The position numbers were made by a program, and so were the translations under genes. Source: Methanobacteriota archaeon (GTDB lineage Archaea; Thermoplasmatota; Poseidoniia; Poseidoniales; Thalassarchaeaceae). Taken from it: a stretch of DNA of 9,590 nt. This document shows, piece by piece, positions 1 to 6,858 of the stretch. The notes below the pieces were generated by a model, which saw only the letters and a list, made by a program, of their open reading frames with translations, had not been told where the DNA came from and searched no databases. The stretch covers positions 26,451 through 36,040 of the forward strand of contig PAUH01000032.1 in the NCBI GenBank assembly GCA_002712645.1. The letters run 5' to 3'. Numbering within the stretch: the stretch's first letter is position 1; each line of letters opens with the position of its first letter.

Positions 1-335
1 CCTTTCCATGGAGCTTTCAGGTAAGCCCCTATGTCAGGTTTCATCAGGGAAACTAGTCGATTTCCGATCTCATCCTTACCTTTTGCTCCAAGTGCTTTCA
101 TTGTCCTAGAGTGACTCCCGAATATGTTCATAGCAAGAGGAATATCTGAAATGGTACCATCCGGAAGTCTTGGTTTCTCGAATATCACTGCAGGCCCCCC
201 AGTTTTCACAAGAAGATCCGCAATGGTGCCTGCTTCAAGCTCAACATCCACTTCTCGGGTGATTCTCAGGAGCTCACCATCACGCTCCAGCGAGTCGATG
301 TACCGACCCAGACTCGTCCATGCCACAACCCGCAC
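1..335 (-). CDS. UbiD-family decarboxylase, N-terminal part (gene runs off left edge)
   Basis: The minus strand is open from a GTG at 335 to the window edge, giving 111 codons that read as the N-terminus of a UbiD-family (prenylated-FMN-dependent) decarboxylase. Visible family signatures are a LGRYIDSLERDGELLRI start (residues 9-25), an E-V-D-x-E-L-E strand-helix (28-34), T-G-G-P-A-V-I-F-E (45-53) and N-I-F-G-S (70-74). The catalytic Arg/Glu residues lie beyond the edge and cannot be checked. A TGA sits directly before the GTG at 335; a second GTG at 326 would give a start closer to the family's usual one. In archaea UbiD homologues act either on anhydromevalonate phosphate in the modified mevalonate pathway or in quinone synthesis. 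The divergent geranylgeranyl reductase makes an isoprenoid role attractive, but that is inference. Family call is firm; substrate is unknown. Confidence 0.85.
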   Translation of the reverse strand, partial: MRVVAWTSLGRYIDSLERDGELLRITREVDVELEAGTIADLLVKTGGPAVIFEKPRLPDGTISDIPLAMNIFGSHSRTMKALGAKGKDEIGNRLVSLMKPDIGAYLKAPWK

Positions 336-414
336 TCACGACTCCCCGTTGAGAAGGTTCGCTTTTCTCCCACATGACCGTTGGATTCTTTTCACATCGT
401 CTACTCCAAGACAC

Positions 415-1659
415 GTGTCGGACGCTATCGACGTTGACGTATTGGTTGTGGGCGCAGGCCCTGGAGGGGGAAATGCAGCACTACAATGTGCGAGAAAAGG
501 CCTCAGTACCCTCATTATCGAAGATCACTCCGAAATAGGAACTCCGGTCCATTGCGGAGAATGTATCTCGGATGAAGCTGTAGCCAATCTGAACCTCCAA
601 TTACCCGAGGAAGTAATCAGCAAGAGAGTTAATGGGATAAGAGTCATTTTTCCCGATGGAACTGAGAAACAACTCACAGAGACCGGGTATGTATTAGAGA
701 AGCATCTCTTTGAGCAGTGGATTGCGCAATCTGCTGTTGAAGAGGGCGCAGAACTCGCCCTAAAGCACAAACTCACGTCCATGGAGAGAATCGAGCAGGA
801 TGGCGAATTCAAGGGATGGAGGTGCGATGGCAAGGGAGAGAGGTTCCCGATATCGGCTAAGATAGTGATCGACGCGTCCGGAGTGTCTGCTGTATGTTCA
901 AGATTCATCAAACCCGATGGGAGTAATCCTCTGAATGACAAAGGAAAGGTCGTTGCTGGCATGCAGTACGAATTAACAAACGTCCCCACAGACGGGTATC
1001 TAGACTTCTACATTTGGCCAAAATACGCTGAGAAAGGATATCTTTGGATGATCCCAAAATGCGATGGAAGAGCCAACGTTGGTCTTGTGACTGAAGACAG
1101 ACCGAGAGCCAAGAAGGCCTTGGACGAGTTTATCGAAGACACTCATTTCAAGGGCCTCGAACAAAAACTACCCCCTTGGAAAGAGAAGGGCAATCCTGCT
1201 TTTGGTGGCACCATACCAATCTCTGGACCATTCGAAAACACTCATCATGATGGTTTGATGCTCGTCGGCGATGCCGCCGGATTTACCTCACCCCTATTCG
1301 AAGGTGGCTCGCATCTCGCTCTGAAATCTGCTGTTTTTGCAGCCGAAACCGCTGCGATGGCGATATCTAAATCAGATCTGAGTTCTGAAATGATGTCTGC
1401 ATACACACGCTCATGGAAGGCAGAGTTCCCCCCGTATGATAAAATTCTGAGGGGGAAGAATGCACTCTTCCAATTATCCGATGAAGAGATGTCTGTGATG
1501 GCCACTTGCTTCCCCGATGAGATGTCCGATATGGGCGCTTCAGGCAAGGCGATGGTCGGACTTCGCGTACTATTTAGGAGACCATCCCTGTATTCCAAGA
1601 GAATAGTATCTGCAATGCTCGCTTTCGGATATAGTAGGGCCAAGTACTACGGATGGTAA
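415..1659 (+). CDS. Geranylgeranyl reductase family FAD-dependent oxidoreductase
   Basis: This 414-residue flavoprotein fits the geranylgeranyl reductase family, which hydrogenates the isoprenoid chains of archaeal membrane lipids. An N-terminal Rossmann motif (VVGAGPGGG, residues 11-19) binds the FAD ADP moiety. It is followed by the P-V-H-C-G-E-C segment (44-50) holding the conserved Cys, a DASG (153-156), a Y-L-W-M-I-P version of the family's YxWxFP substrate motif (209-214) and the second FAD motif GDAAG (285-289). The same frame is open further upstream, to an ATG at 124, but that extension lies antisense to the UbiD gene and has no family resemblance. The GTG at 415 gives an N-terminus (MSDAIDVDVLVVGAG) exactly where the family begins. 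No Shine-Dalgarno precedes it. The heme lyase gene starts 4 bases after its stop, so the two are probably one transcript. Substrate could be archaeol precursors or another polyprenyl group. Confidence 0.9.
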   Translation: MSDAIDVDVLVVGAGPGGGNAALQCARKGLSTLIIEDHSEIGTPVHCGECISDEAVANLNLQLPEEVISKRVNGIRVIFPDGTEKQLTETGYVLEKHLFEQWIAQSAVEEGAELALKHKLTSMERIEQDGEFKGWRCDGKGERFPISAKIVIDASGVSAVCSRFIKPDGSNPLNDKGKVVAGMQYELTNVPTDGYLDFYIWPKYAEKGYLWMIPKCDGRANVGLVTEDRPRAKKALDEFIEDTHFKGLEQKLPPWKEKGNPAFGGTIPISGPFENTHHDGLMLVGDAAGFTSPLFEGGSHLALKSAVFAAETAAMAISKSDLSSEMMSAYTRSWKAEFPPYDKILRGKNALFQLSDEEMSVMATCFPDEMSDMGASGKAMVGLRVLFRRPSLYSKRIVSAMLAFGYSRAKYYGW

Positions 1660-1663
1660 GCAC

Positions 1664-4024
1664 GTGCTTCCTTTATCTGGGCGTTTGATACTTCTGACAG
1701 CGTCAATAATATCGTTGATTTGGGCTTCATCATCGAAGATATCTAGGCGTCTACCCCTGTCGATTCTGGTCACTATCCAGTCACTGCCATTCACTCTGAT
1801 AGTTATTGCATTCATATGGAATTGGGAATCTCTCGACCTGGTATCGAGATTCGGTGGCGAAGAACTCCCCTTTCTTTACAGAATATCTGCAGTGTGGGGC
1901 GGACGCTCTGGACCACTCTTGATGTGGTGCACATGGTTGGCTATGGGCTCACTAATCCTGTCCAAAACAAGCCCAAATGAACAAAATTCCTTGAGAATGG
2001 TGGTCGGACTTAACGGAATCCTGCTTTGTATTTCCATGCTTCTGGACCCATTTGCCCCCTCCTCAGGTTTTAGCAACTATCTCAATCCATTACTTCAGAC
2101 TGATTTGATGGTAATACACCCGCCAGTCATCTTTGCATTCTACACCTTGTGCTTGATACCCGCAATCATATCTGTTTCAGGATTGTTGGAAGATCGTGAC
2201 GAGCTCTCTCTACATGACGAAATTCTCCCATGGGCCAGAGCAGCATTTGTAGTTGGAACTGCAGGCATCGGTCTTGGAGGTTTGTGGGCATATACGGTGC
2301 TCGATTGGGGGGGCTATTGGGCATGGGACCCTGTTGAAACAGCGTCTTTCTTGCCTTGGGTATGCTTGGTCGCCGTTCTACATGCTCGAAGTCAGGCTTC
2401 TGTAAAGGCACGTAAAGCCAGTCCTGCAGTCATGATAGGTGTCGGCGCGCTAGCAATCCACTCTACACTTGTTACACGTGCAAATGGCGTTTGGTCTTCA
2501 GTGCATTCTTTTGCAGCAGATGGTGCAGGGTCGGAATCCTCGGATCCCTATCTAAGGATAATTTCCTTGGCTGGAGAGGGTGCTGCTGGTATAGAGGTGA
2601 TAACATATCTGATCATAATTGTGGCGCTTGGATTAGCTTTGATGGGGCATCTCCTCAAAGTGCAATCAAGGATGCTTCAGAAGATGGGCAGGATTTCAAT
2701 GAGGAAGCAATCCCCTACATTGACCGCAAGTTTACTTCTTGCCACATTAATCGTCGGGGTATTGACTGGATCAACACTTGTGTTAGTAGTGGGCCTTGCT
2801 CTCATGATCCTCATTGTAGAGGGCGACTCAGAAGAAATTTCCATCGTATGGATTTTTTCTGGCGTTGCACTGTATCTGTTTGCAAGTTGGTCATGGGCGG
2901 CATCTCTCCCTCTGGCAGTTTCAGGGATGGCAATTTTCCTGGTGCCGTGGGTACTTGCCCCTCCTGACGATGAGCCTGAATCTCTACTAGAACCCATCTT
3001 TAATGCCAGTAATCAAAATCGAATTTCTAGAGCGTCTCCATGGTTTGGTGCAATAGCATATCTTGGTTTAACTTGGATGCTGCTTACAGCAGAAATAGAT
3101 GGGACAAGTCTTGAGGCACACGAGGTATTCGGCGCTCCAATTTTAATCATCCTTGCACTTTCACTCACAGTATATTCGTGGGGCAAGGGTAATGATGGCA
3201 GAGTAGGCGTATTCGCAGTAATTGGGACGCTGGCAATCTCGCTGGCGATAGGTGCTATGGCAAATGGCCTCAGTCTACCGGGGGATCCCGATCGGAATTT
3301 CACTGAGAGTCTTACAAGAGGACAAGTTGCTGGTACTATACTGGCCTGTTTGGTGATCGCATTGCCGCCTACTTTGATTGAGATGTGGAAGTCAATACGT
3401 ACATCCATCTCTTCTAGTGAGCGTTTGTACCCCGCTAGATGGAGCATCCCAAATCGACGTAAAGTGGGTTCCAGCATAGCTCACGTGGGTATACTGATTT
3501 TGCTTCTTGGCCACGTCCTGACAACTACTCTAGTTGATAGAACAGACCCTTCTCATTTGGTAACCTTAGTTCGAGACCAACCTGTCGAGCATGCAGGTTA
3601 CACTCTTACATTCACAGGAGTAAACGCCATAGATTCTGAAGATTCAGCATATGAGTACTCAATTGCTGATGGATTCGTAGAGTTCCAGATAGAGATTTAT
3701 GATGCGGATGGCAATTATGTCGAGTCAGCAAGGCCTGGCATATTACGATTTGATACCCCTTCCGGAGAAATTCTCACAAGATCTGAAATCGATCGAATCT
3801 CACAGGTTCAGGGGGATTTGATGTTCATACTCGACGTTGCACAGGCTAGCCGAGCACTAAATGAGCTAATGTTCGGAGAAATCGAGAATATTGATCGAGT
3901 GGGGGTAACTGTATACGACCTACGAGGGAGTCATATGGTCTGGGTTGGTTGGATTTTATTGCTTATCGGAGGGTCTCTAGCCCTATCAAGTCACGATTCC
4001 AGACGGACCCCATCAACCGACTGA
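1664..4024 (+). CDS. ccmF: CcmF-type cytochrome c heme lyase, multi-pass membrane protein
   Basis: A 786-residue, many-spanning membrane protein of the CcmF/CycK family, which ligates heme to the CxxCH motifs of apocytochromes c outside the cytoplasmic membrane. Visible signatures: WGGRSGPLLMW (78-88), matching the family's WGxxEGSLLLW; IHPPVIFAFY (151-160); the tryptophan-rich WWD heme-handling loop from W215 to W232 (WGGYWAWDPVETASFLPW); SSVHSFA (278-284); and SIAHVGI (604-610). All four heme-ligand histidines known from E. coli CcmF (H173, H261, H303, H491) have counterparts: H152, H240, H281 and H607. A hydrophilic domain (about 625-755) and a closing membrane helix with a W-x-G-W (760-763) follow, as in the family. 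It is longer than typical CcmF (about 650). Start is GTG at 1664, with a weak GGATGG upstream. The other Ccm components are not in the window. Confidence 0.92.
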   Translation: MLPLSGRLILLTASIISLIWASSSKISRRLPLSILVTIQSLPFTLIVIAFIWNWESLDLVSRFGGEELPFLYRISAVWGGRSGPLLMWCTWLAMGSLILSKTSPNEQNSLRMVVGLNGILLCISMLLDPFAPSSGFSNYLNPLLQTDLMVIHPPVIFAFYTLCLIPAIISVSGLLEDRDELSLHDEILPWARAAFVVGTAGIGLGGLWAYTVLDWGGYWAWDPVETASFLPWVCLVAVLHARSQASVKARKASPAVMIGVGALAIHSTLVTRANGVWSSVHSFAADGAGSESSDPYLRIISLAGEGAAGIEVITYLIIIVALGLALMGHLLKVQSRMLQKMGRISMRKQSPTLTASLLLATLIVGVLTGSTLVLVVGLALMILIVEGDSEEISIVWIFSGVALYLFASWSWAASLPLAVSGMAIFLVPWVLAPPDDEPESLLEPIFNASNQNRISRASPWFGAIAYLGLTWMLLTAEIDGTSLEAHEVFGAPILIILALSLTVYSWGKGNDGRVGVFAVIGTLAISLAIGAMANGLSLPGDPDRNFTESLTRGQVAGTILACLVIALPPTLIEMWKSIRTSISSSERLYPARWSIPNRRKVGSSIAHVGILILLLGHVLTTTLVDRTDPSHLVTLVRDQPVEHAGYTLTFTGVNAIDSEDSAYEYSIADGFVEFQIEIYDADGNYVESARPGILRFDTPSGEILTRSEIDRISQVQGDLMFILDVAQASRALNELMFGEIENIDRVGVTVYDLRGSHMVWVGWILLLIGGSLALSSHDSRRTPSTD

Positions 4025-4048
4025 ATGAAAAGGGGCCAGCAGGTCGCC

Positions 4049-4066
4049 GGGCCCACTGGAGGGCCC
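4049..4066 (+). promoter_or_regulatory. GC hairpin enclosing the Shine-Dalgarno of the FKBP gene
   Basis: GGGCCC (4049-4054) and GGGCCC (4061-4066) are self-complementary and flank the six-base loop ACTGGA. The ribosome-binding sequence GGAGGG (4058-4063) straddles the loop and the 3' arm, six bases before the ATG at 4070. This is the clearest Shine-Dalgarno in the window; most other starts lack one. The fold would bury the GGG half of the site, so ribosomes terminating on the upstream ccmF-like gene at 4024 could open it. The sequence and pairing are direct observations; the coupling role is inference. Confidence 0.5.
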
Positions 4067-4069
4067 AGA

Positions 4070-4765
4070 ATGAAGAAGGGAACCATCGTTCACATCGATT
4101 ACGATCTATACAATGCAGATACTGAATCGCTGCTAGAGACCACAAGAGAAGATGTTGCCAAGGAGCATGAAATACACGACGAGCGTCGAACGTACAAACC
4201 AATGATCACCGTCATTGGGGATGGCAGACTCATCAAAGGCTTCGAAGAGCATCTTGAGAGTGCAAAGGAGAAAGAAGAATATACCTTTGATATTGAACCA
4301 GAGAACGCTTATGGGGATCGTGATGGCAATCTTGTTGAGACAGTTGGGATGAATGTCTTGATGCGAAGTGTCCGCGACCCAGATACTCTGGCCATAGGTT
4401 CACAAGTCGAAATCAATGGAAGATCCGGGGTTCTACAAATGGCCCGCGCCGGCCGTGCACGGATTGACTACAACCATCCTCTTGCGGGAGTCAAGCTTCG
4501 ATATACATATTCAATCGTCAAAGTTGTGAAGCAGAAGAAGGCGAGAGTCCAGACTTTACTCGAGATGAATACGGGCAAAGATGACTTTGAGGTCAAATTT
4601 GAGAAGGACGATGTAACAATCACGTTGCCTGAATCCATCGCATACGACCAGAACTGGCCATATGCTAAGTTTAGTTTGGTTAGGACACTCAGGGAACATC
4701 TCGGTGTCGGGGTAGTGGTATTCCGTGAAGTACACGAACCTCGAAAGATCGATGAAGAAGAATAA
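4070..4765 (+). CDS. FKBP26-like / SlyD-type peptidyl-prolyl cis-trans isomerase
   Basis: A 231-residue, soluble, cytoplasmic FKBP-type prolyl isomerase and chaperone. The catalytic domain is split: residues 1-82 (MKKGTIVHIDYDLY, then VIGDGRLIKGFEEHL and a F-D-I-E-P-E-N-A-Y-G-D strand) and about 136-155 (HPLAGVKLRY, the family's NHPLAG motif). The insert-in-flap chaperone domain lies between (about 83-135). A third domain (about 156-231) follows, as in the archaeal FKBP26 type. The frame is open from an ATG at 4025 that abuts the upstream stop, but the start at 4070 is preferred. It has GGAGGG six bases upstream and gives the family's usual MKKG N-terminus; the extra 15 residues are Gly/Pro-rich and are partly encoded by the hairpin. 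It has no signal peptide, so it probably assists cytoplasmic folding even though both neighbours concern the envelope. Confidence 0.9.
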   Translation: MKKGTIVHIDYDLYNADTESLLETTREDVAKEHEIHDERRTYKPMITVIGDGRLIKGFEEHLESAKEKEEYTFDIEPENAYGDRDGNLVETVGMNVLMRSVRDPDTLAIGSQVEINGRSGVLQMARAGRARIDYNHPLAGVKLRYTYSIVKVVKQKKARVQTLLEMNTGKDDFEVKFEKDDVTITLPESIAYDQNWPYAKFSLVRTLREHLGVGVVVFREVHEPRKIDEEE

Positions 4766-4800
4766 CACCAATCTAAGTGGCAGCTCCTTCTCGTAAGTGT

Positions 4801-5343
4801 ATGAGACAGCAATTCGTGGTTTTGACCGTTTTTGTCTCCCTGCTTTTCTCTACCATGCCAGTCACTGCTCAGGATGATGACGTGATTATCGGCGTCGACA
4901 GTACAAATCTACAATTCAGCCCCTCAGATGTCACCATCGAGGAGGGACAAGCGGTGAGATTTTTCTGGTCTGGTGAGTTGTTGCCTCACAATGCTGTTGC
5001 TTCGGATGGAATTTTTGATAGCGGGGAACCATCTCGAAATGTGGATTATAGGTTTGTCTTCGAGATAGGCACAAACGGCACATATGAGTTCGTGTGCGAG
5101 CCACATGAACAACTAGGCATGGTTGGAACGATCACAGTACTGCCAAATGAAGACGTCCAACCTGTTCCAGAGGTGCCGAATACAGGACTGAGCGCGCCAA
5201 CTGAAGAAAAATTCCGCCTGACCTTCTTTGGCTTAGAACTTATCATACTCTCCTTCATAGCATTCATGGTTTATCAGGTGGGAAAAGCCAGGGAACGTGG
5301 AATCCCATTGTTTGTCAGAGGTGATGACAAGGATGAATATTGA
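4801..5343 (+). CDS. Secreted, C-terminally membrane-anchored type 1 copper protein (cupredoxin, plastocyanin/halocyanin-like)
   Basis: A 180-residue exported blue copper protein. Residues 1-23 form a signal peptide (MRQQ, then a hydrophobic core, ending VTA before Gln24). The cupredoxin fold (about 28-114) carries a complete type 1 copper site: H63 in L-P-H-N-A and then C99, H102 and M107 in C-E-P-H-E-Q-L-G-M. A Pro-rich spacer (119-135) leads to a membrane helix (139-160) and a basic/acidic tail (K-A-R-E-R onward) predicted to face the cytoplasm. The protein is thus tethered outside the membrane, suitable for carrying electrons between respiratory complexes. Start choice: a GTG at 4777 would add eight residues (MAAPSRKC) before the signal peptide; the ATG at 4801 gives a cleaner one. 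Neither has a Shine-Dalgarno. It lies 35 bases after the FKBP gene, probably in the same transcript as the heme lyase. Confidence 0.88.
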   Translation: MRQQFVVLTVFVSLLFSTMPVTAQDDDVIIGVDSTNLQFSPSDVTIEEGQAVRFFWSGELLPHNAVASDGIFDSGEPSRNVDYRFVFEIGTNGTYEFVCEPHEQLGMVGTITVLPNEDVQPVPEVPNTGLSAPTEEKFRLTFFGLELIILSFIAFMVYQVGKARERGIPLFVRGDDKDEY

Positions 5344-5509
5344 TGCCTCTCGGCACTCACAGGGCACGTCAAAGCCGTAGCTCAGTTGACCCTCTTGTCG
5401 TCATCGAGGCGCTACTTCCTCTCGGGTAGCACAATTCAATGCTTGGAATGGAAGCAAACCTCCCAGATGACCGCTCCGTTGAAATCAAATCGACAACTCT
5501 CAATCTTCG

Positions 5510-6118
5510 ATGCGCGCCTCCGCGATAGCGATCACAACCCTCATCGTAGCGGCAGGAGTATTCTCAGGATGTCTTGGATTAGTACTCCAACGTGAAATGA
5601 TGGAGGACATGCGAGATCCTCCCGAAACAATACTTCGAGAAGAATCAATTGGTTTTGATCACACATTCACCTCAACAGGTTTCGACTCAACCGATTATTA
5701 CAATGAAAGTACCATGGAAATAGACCCAAGCGTCCAAAGTATGTCCATATCTTTCCGTGCTCAGATGCCTCTTTCTGAGACATTTGAGAGCCTTATAGGA
5801 AATGAGACAAACCTAATTCGATATGTCGATGCAAAACTATGGGCTCCGGGATCGAAGTCAGCAGGCGGCGACCCCTTCTGGGAGATACGAGTAACCCAGG
5901 ATCACCCACTTGAGAGGTGGGACTATTCTGGTATGGAATTCAGCGAGGGAGTATGGACCCTAGAAGTAGATGCAAGAGGATACGGGTGGGAGCCCGGCAT
6001 AGAGCAACTCACTGCTAAGGATCATTTTGATGTCTTCGTCACTATCACAAAGCCATGTATCAGGTTCGCTGAAATTCATGAGTCTGATGATTGTACTTTC
6101 CAGTCAGAACTGGATTAA
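5510..6118 (+). CDS. Putative lipoprotein of unknown function
   Basis: A 202-residue protein not recognised from any family. The N-terminus has one Arg, a hydrophobic core and a lipobox-like VFSGC (residues 17-21), so Cys21 is probably lipid-modified and the rest anchored on the outer face of the membrane. The remainder is acidic and rich in Ser, Thr and aromatic residues, with alternating strand-like stretches typical of a beta-sandwich. There are no further membrane segments. Two cysteines near the end (C183 and C195) could form a disulfide outside the cell. The ATG at 5510 has no Shine-Dalgarno, as for several genes here, so the message may be leaderless. It is 166 bases downstream of the copper protein and 74 upstream of the uS2 gene, so it is probably its own unit. 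No enzymatic motif was seen. Confidence 0.72.
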   Translation: MRASAIAITTLIVAAGVFSGCLGLVLQREMMEDMRDPPETILREESIGFDHTFTSTGFDSTDYYNESTMEIDPSVQSMSISFRAQMPLSETFESLIGNETNLIRYVDAKLWAPGSKSAGGDPFWEIRVTQDHPLERWDYSGMEFSEGVWTLEVDARGYGWEPGIEQLTAKDHFDVFVTITKPCIRFAEIHESDDCTFQSELD

Positions 6119-6149
6119 TCGTACAACTCTTCCCTCATACGTCTACGGA

Positions 6150-6160
6150 GCGCTTATGAA
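6150..6160 (+). promoter_or_regulatory. Possible TATA-like promoter element for the uS2 gene
   Basis: The AT-rich string GCGCTTATGAA sits in an otherwise GC-balanced gap about 35-40 bases before the ATG at 6193. That is a plausible place for an archaeal TATA box serving a short-leader transcript. It matches the archaeal consensus only loosely and no upstream BRE is clear. Confidence 0.22.
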
Positions 6161-6192
6161 CGCCCGTTAGGTGGCCGCGTTGCCGAGGCATC

Positions 6193-6810
6193 ATGATGAC
6201 GGAACAAGTAGCCCCGCTCGTACCCTTCGACATGTACAGAACTCATGCGGTTCACATAGGCACAAATCAGAAGTCTGCTGACATGAACCGCTTCCTCGAT
6301 ACCGACAGACAGGACGGTACAGGCCTCCATCTGATTGACATAGAGAAGACCGATGAGCGCATACGTGTAGTGGCATCATTTCTCAACAGATATGATCCTT
6401 CCAGAGTACTTGTAGTCAGTGCACGCCAGTACGGACAGCGCCCTGCTCGAAAATTCGCCCAGGCCATAGGTGCTAAGAGAATAGTCGGCAGATTCATCCC
6501 AGGTACGCTTACCAATCCAAGACTTAGCTCATACATCGAGCCTGAGGTTCTTATGGTCACTGATCCGTCCGCCGATTCACAAGCACTCAACGAGGCAATC
6601 AGTTCTGGAATACCCGTAATTGGAATATGCGATGCAAACAACACATTGAGGAATGTAGATCTTGCCTTACCAGCAAATAACAAGGGTCGAAGATCACTCT
6701 CATTGGTGTACTGGTTGCTTGCCAGGGAAACGCTCGTTCAACGCGGCGAGGCTACTTATGCAGATTGGGAGCGCTCACAAGACGTTGATGATTGGGAATC
6801 GACGTTCTAG
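6193..6810 (+). CDS. rpsB: Archaeal 30S ribosomal protein uS2
   Basis: A 205-residue small-subunit ribosomal protein uS2 of the archaeal/eukaryotic branch, without the coiled-coil insert of bacterial S2. The diagnostic blocks run in order: HIGTNQKSADMNRF (21-34), L-I-D-I-E-K-T-D-E-R-I (47-57), V-V-S-A-R-Q-Y-G-Q-R-P (74-84), I-V-G-R-F-I-P-G-T-L-T-N-P (97-109), E-P-E-V-L-M-V-T-D-P (116-125), I-P-V-I-G-I-C-D (140-147) and N-N-K-G-R-R-S-L (162-169) through V-Y-W-L-L-A-R-E (172-179). The C-terminal tail is acidic and Trp-rich. Two ATG codons are adjacent (6193 and 6196), and GAGG lies five bases before the first. It is not next to the enolase and RNA polymerase N/K genes that accompany it in many archaea. 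It is the strongest evidence here for an archaeal source. Confidence 0.96.
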   Translation: MMTEQVAPLVPFDMYRTHAVHIGTNQKSADMNRFLDTDRQDGTGLHLIDIEKTDERIRVVASFLNRYDPSRVLVVSARQYGQRPARKFAQAIGAKRIVGRFIPGTLTNPRLSSYIEPEVLMVTDPSADSQALNEAISSGIPVIGICDANNTLRNVDLALPANNKGRRSLSLVYWLLARETLVQRGEATYADWERSQDVDDWESTF

Positions 6811-6858
6811 TTACGGCTGTTTACAGTCATCCATAAGTTGCATCGACAACAGATGTGT

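Noticed and set aside
525..989. Long minus-strand frame inside the geranylgeranyl reductase gene
   Set aside because: The plus-strand frame has full family motifs across the same bases; the antisense product has low-complexity Ser/Pro-rich sequence and no recognisable domain.
2491..2967. Long plus-strand frame overlapping the heme lyase gene
   Set aside because: It is a shifted frame within the conserved CcmF coding region and its product resembles no protein.
4049..4066. GC hairpin as a transcription terminator after the heme lyase gene
   Set aside because: No T-run follows, and archaeal termination relies on T-rich stretches rather than GC hairpins. It also contains the Shine-Dalgarno of the next gene.
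4025..4069. FKBP start at ATG 4025, directly after the upstream stop
   Set aside because: ATG 4070 has GGAGGG six bases upstream and gives the family's MKKG N-terminus; the extra 15 residues are Gly/Pro-rich and unlike FKBP. Kept as an alternative only.
5371..5460. Possible tRNA beginning near 5371, because of TAGCTCAGTTGA at 5378-5389
   Set aside because: The seven bases before it (AAAGCCG) have no complement downstream, no GAGC closes the D stem, and no GTTCRANYC T loop with a five-base stem follows.
5386..5595. A 69-codon plus-strand frame across the gap before the lipoprotein
   Set aside because: It overlaps the lipoprotein start in another frame, has no family resemblance, and its composition is like non-coding sequence.
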